Shown here: piece after piece, positions 62,551 to 64,000 of the stretch
How positions within the stretch are numbered: the first letter of the stretch is position 1
Layout of the letters: each line of letters starts with the position of its first letter
Origin: Tessaracoccus bendigoensis DSM 12906
GTDB lineage: Bacteria; Actinomycetota; Actinomycetes; Propionibacteriales; Propionibacteriaceae
NCBI RefSeq assembly: GCF_900141915.1
Contig: NZ_FQZG01000003.1
Span: 1 to 64,000 of the forward strand
Direction: 5' to 3'
DNA length: 64,000 bases
The notes under the pieces: generated by a model
What the model was told of the DNA's origin: nothing
Database searches by the model: none
Seen by the model: the letters and a program-made list of their open reading frames with translations, nothing else
Program-made: the position numbers and the translations under genes

Positions 62551-64000
62551 TCACCGGCCAGCCTTTGGTACCTTCGGCCCTCGTGGTGACTGAACGAGGT
62601 TTAGAGTCGTGCCGTTGGCGAGGATGTGGATGGTCTTTCGGGCACGGGTGAGCGCGACGTAAAGGTCATTCACCTCCGAGTGATTTGCAGCGTCGGCGAT
62701 GATGACATGGTCGTACTCAAGGCCCTTAACCAAAAGGGTTCGGGAAATCACCAGGCGGCGTTCACGGCGGCCAGCATGCCGTAGTGAGTCGCGTGCCTTC
62801 GCCAGTTCGGCATGGAGGACGCTCTTGTCGTCACCCTTTGCGCCTGCTCCGCGTATGGCGGTTTTGACGTCGAGCCAGGCCTCGTGCGAGTGCAGCTTGA
62901 TGCCTACTGCACTCGGAATTACGTCCATCGCAGTCGCTAACTGCCCCAAGGTCGGGTTGGTCACCACTTGGTCGAGAGCTTCGATGACGACCCTCACGGG
63001 CTCCCGCCTCGTTGAGGTCTTTAGCAAATAGCCGCCAGGCGCTCCGCGTTCATAACACTTGCCGAGTGGGGAGGGATCGAGAATGCCGCTCTTCGCGTGG
63101 CACTTCTTGGTGAACTCAAACAGCCACGAAGCGTAGCCTTCGGGTTCGACGTCGACAAGCTCCGTCAGCGCAGCGCTCATGTAACTGCCAGCAATTTCCT
63201 CCATGACGGTGTAGCGACCGTCCAATTTCGACGCGATGGCCCGTCCGCCGCTTAGGTGCCGAGCGCTGATGATCAGGACGGTCTCGCCTACGGGATGCTT
63301 GAGTGCAGACATCGCGGCGTTTGTGACGCCTTGGTAGTTGCCCGTGATGTCAGTGAACGTGACGCCGGCCGGGTAGGAGGGGTCGGCAAGGGTCAGTACC
63401 GCCCCTTCGGTCAGGTGCTTGCGAACTCCGAGCAACCACGCACCGAGTGCCTCGTTGTGTCCGGCCCAGCGATGTGGCTTCGGGGTTATGCCAAGAAAGG
63501 GGGGGGAAATCTTCTAGCACCTGGCCCCAGTCCGGCAGCGGCTCAGAGAACCCGAAAATCGCCTGAAGAGGGTCACCGAGGATCCCAACCCTACCGACCG
63601 CGTCTTTTAGCTTGAGGACAAGCGCGTGGTGCTCGGTGTTGCAGTCTTGGTACTCATCAACGAGGACGTGGGAGTAGGAGGCAGCTATAACCGCGTGGAG
63701 GTGGCTATTCGATAGCACCCGAGCCGCGGCTCTCACGTATGCCTGCGAGTCGTCGGGGACCATCAGGCGCGGAACGATGAGCTCACCAAGGACCGGGTAC
63801 GCGCGAGCCAGCCTAAATGCCATGCTCGTGATGGTGGTCACATGGACGCCCGAACTGGCGCCGAACCGTTTCAGTCGGGCCCTGACGGCGTGTACCCCGG
63901 CGTTGGTGTGCGTTATGACCAAGACCTTGCCACCGACATCGGTGACGTGCTTTGCAGCGGCCGCCAGCAGGTGGGTCTTGCCTGCGCCGGCAGGCATCTC
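62551..64000 (-). pseudogene. UvrD-like helicase, frameshifted and cut by window edge
   Basis: The product continues past 64000. The right part has Walker A PAGAGKTHL, ITHTNAGVHA, and the UvrD Walker B VLVDEYQD; the left part, in another frame, carries the C-terminal helicase domain with LVKGLEYDHVIIADA and LYVALTRARKTIHI. The frame changes inside an 8-base C run (G on the plus strand, 63499-63506). With seven C the protein reads DFPPFLGITPKPHRWAGHNE and joins both halves. About 490 residues in all. Size and early Walker A resemble GajB of the Gabija defence system; the partner nuclease would lie beyond the right edge. Decay, phase variation, or homopolymer sequencing error. Confidence 0.8.

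Noticed and set aside
1-64000. CRISPR arrays, tRNA and rRNA genes
   Set aside because: No regularly spaced direct repeats and no cloverleaf or rRNA-like segment was noticed; a tRNA search program was not available to confirm.

Overview
The window is GC-rich (roughly two thirds G+C by eye) and reads as Actinomycetota DNA. Support comes from GTG starts, long chains of 1-, 4- and 8-base gene overlaps, SCO6880-type and DUF5701/DUF7010-type proteins, and CPBP proteases. Propionibacteriales is my guess within the phylum and is inference only. Almost the whole window is one conjugative element. No integrase, replication gene, tRNA or attachment site is visible, so I cannot say whether it is an ICE or a plasmid.

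Layout: an IS1380-type transposase fragment at the left edge (1-235); a possible oriT region and a relaxase-helicase-primase (667-6333, +); an XRE-like regulator and a secreted protein (6.4-9.0 kb); a serine resolvase overlapping a prepilin peptidase (9.2-10.5 kb); a coupling-protein operon (10.5-13.1 kb, -); a complete BREX type 1 operon brxA-brxB-brxC-pglX-pglZ-brxL (13.1-26.0 kb, -); T4SS operon 2 with NlpC/P60, VirB4 and SCO6880 (26.3-30.6 kb, -); a cargo block (31.0-41.6 kb) with two CPBP proteases, an alpha/beta hydrolase, a TetR regulator, an ABC exporter with a two-component system, a serine hydrolase and two frameshifted genes; T4SS operon 1 with VirB6-like protein and partners (41.6-45.1 kb, -), headed by a sigma-like regulator (45.2-46.0 kb, -); a SIR2-HerA defence pair (46.3-49.7 kb, +); a Tad-type pilus operon (49.8-60.8 kb, -); two small DNA-binding proteins (61.2-62.1 kb, +); and a frameshifted UvrD-like helicase that runs off the right edge.

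How it works together: five operons needed for transfer (relaxase, coupling protein, T4SS 2, T4SS 1, Tad pilus) each begin behind the same 29-bp promoter-like element, TGTCCNC-N15-CCCGTTAKG, always on the coding strand and with invariant spacing. A sigma-factor-like protein is encoded directly upstream of one copy. I infer a dedicated conjugation regulon in which one switch fires the relaxosome, the T4SS and the Tad pilus together. I consider this the most novel signal in the window. BREX and SIR2-HerA are recognised anti-phage systems carried as cargo; BREX and the 31-41.6 kb block sit between blocks of transfer genes.

Several genes are broken by a single base: SCO6880 (in-frame TGA), DUF7010, DUF5701 and the helicase (8-base homopolymer), and possibly the start of tadB. 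These may be genuine decay or sequencing errors, and this decides whether the element could transfer.
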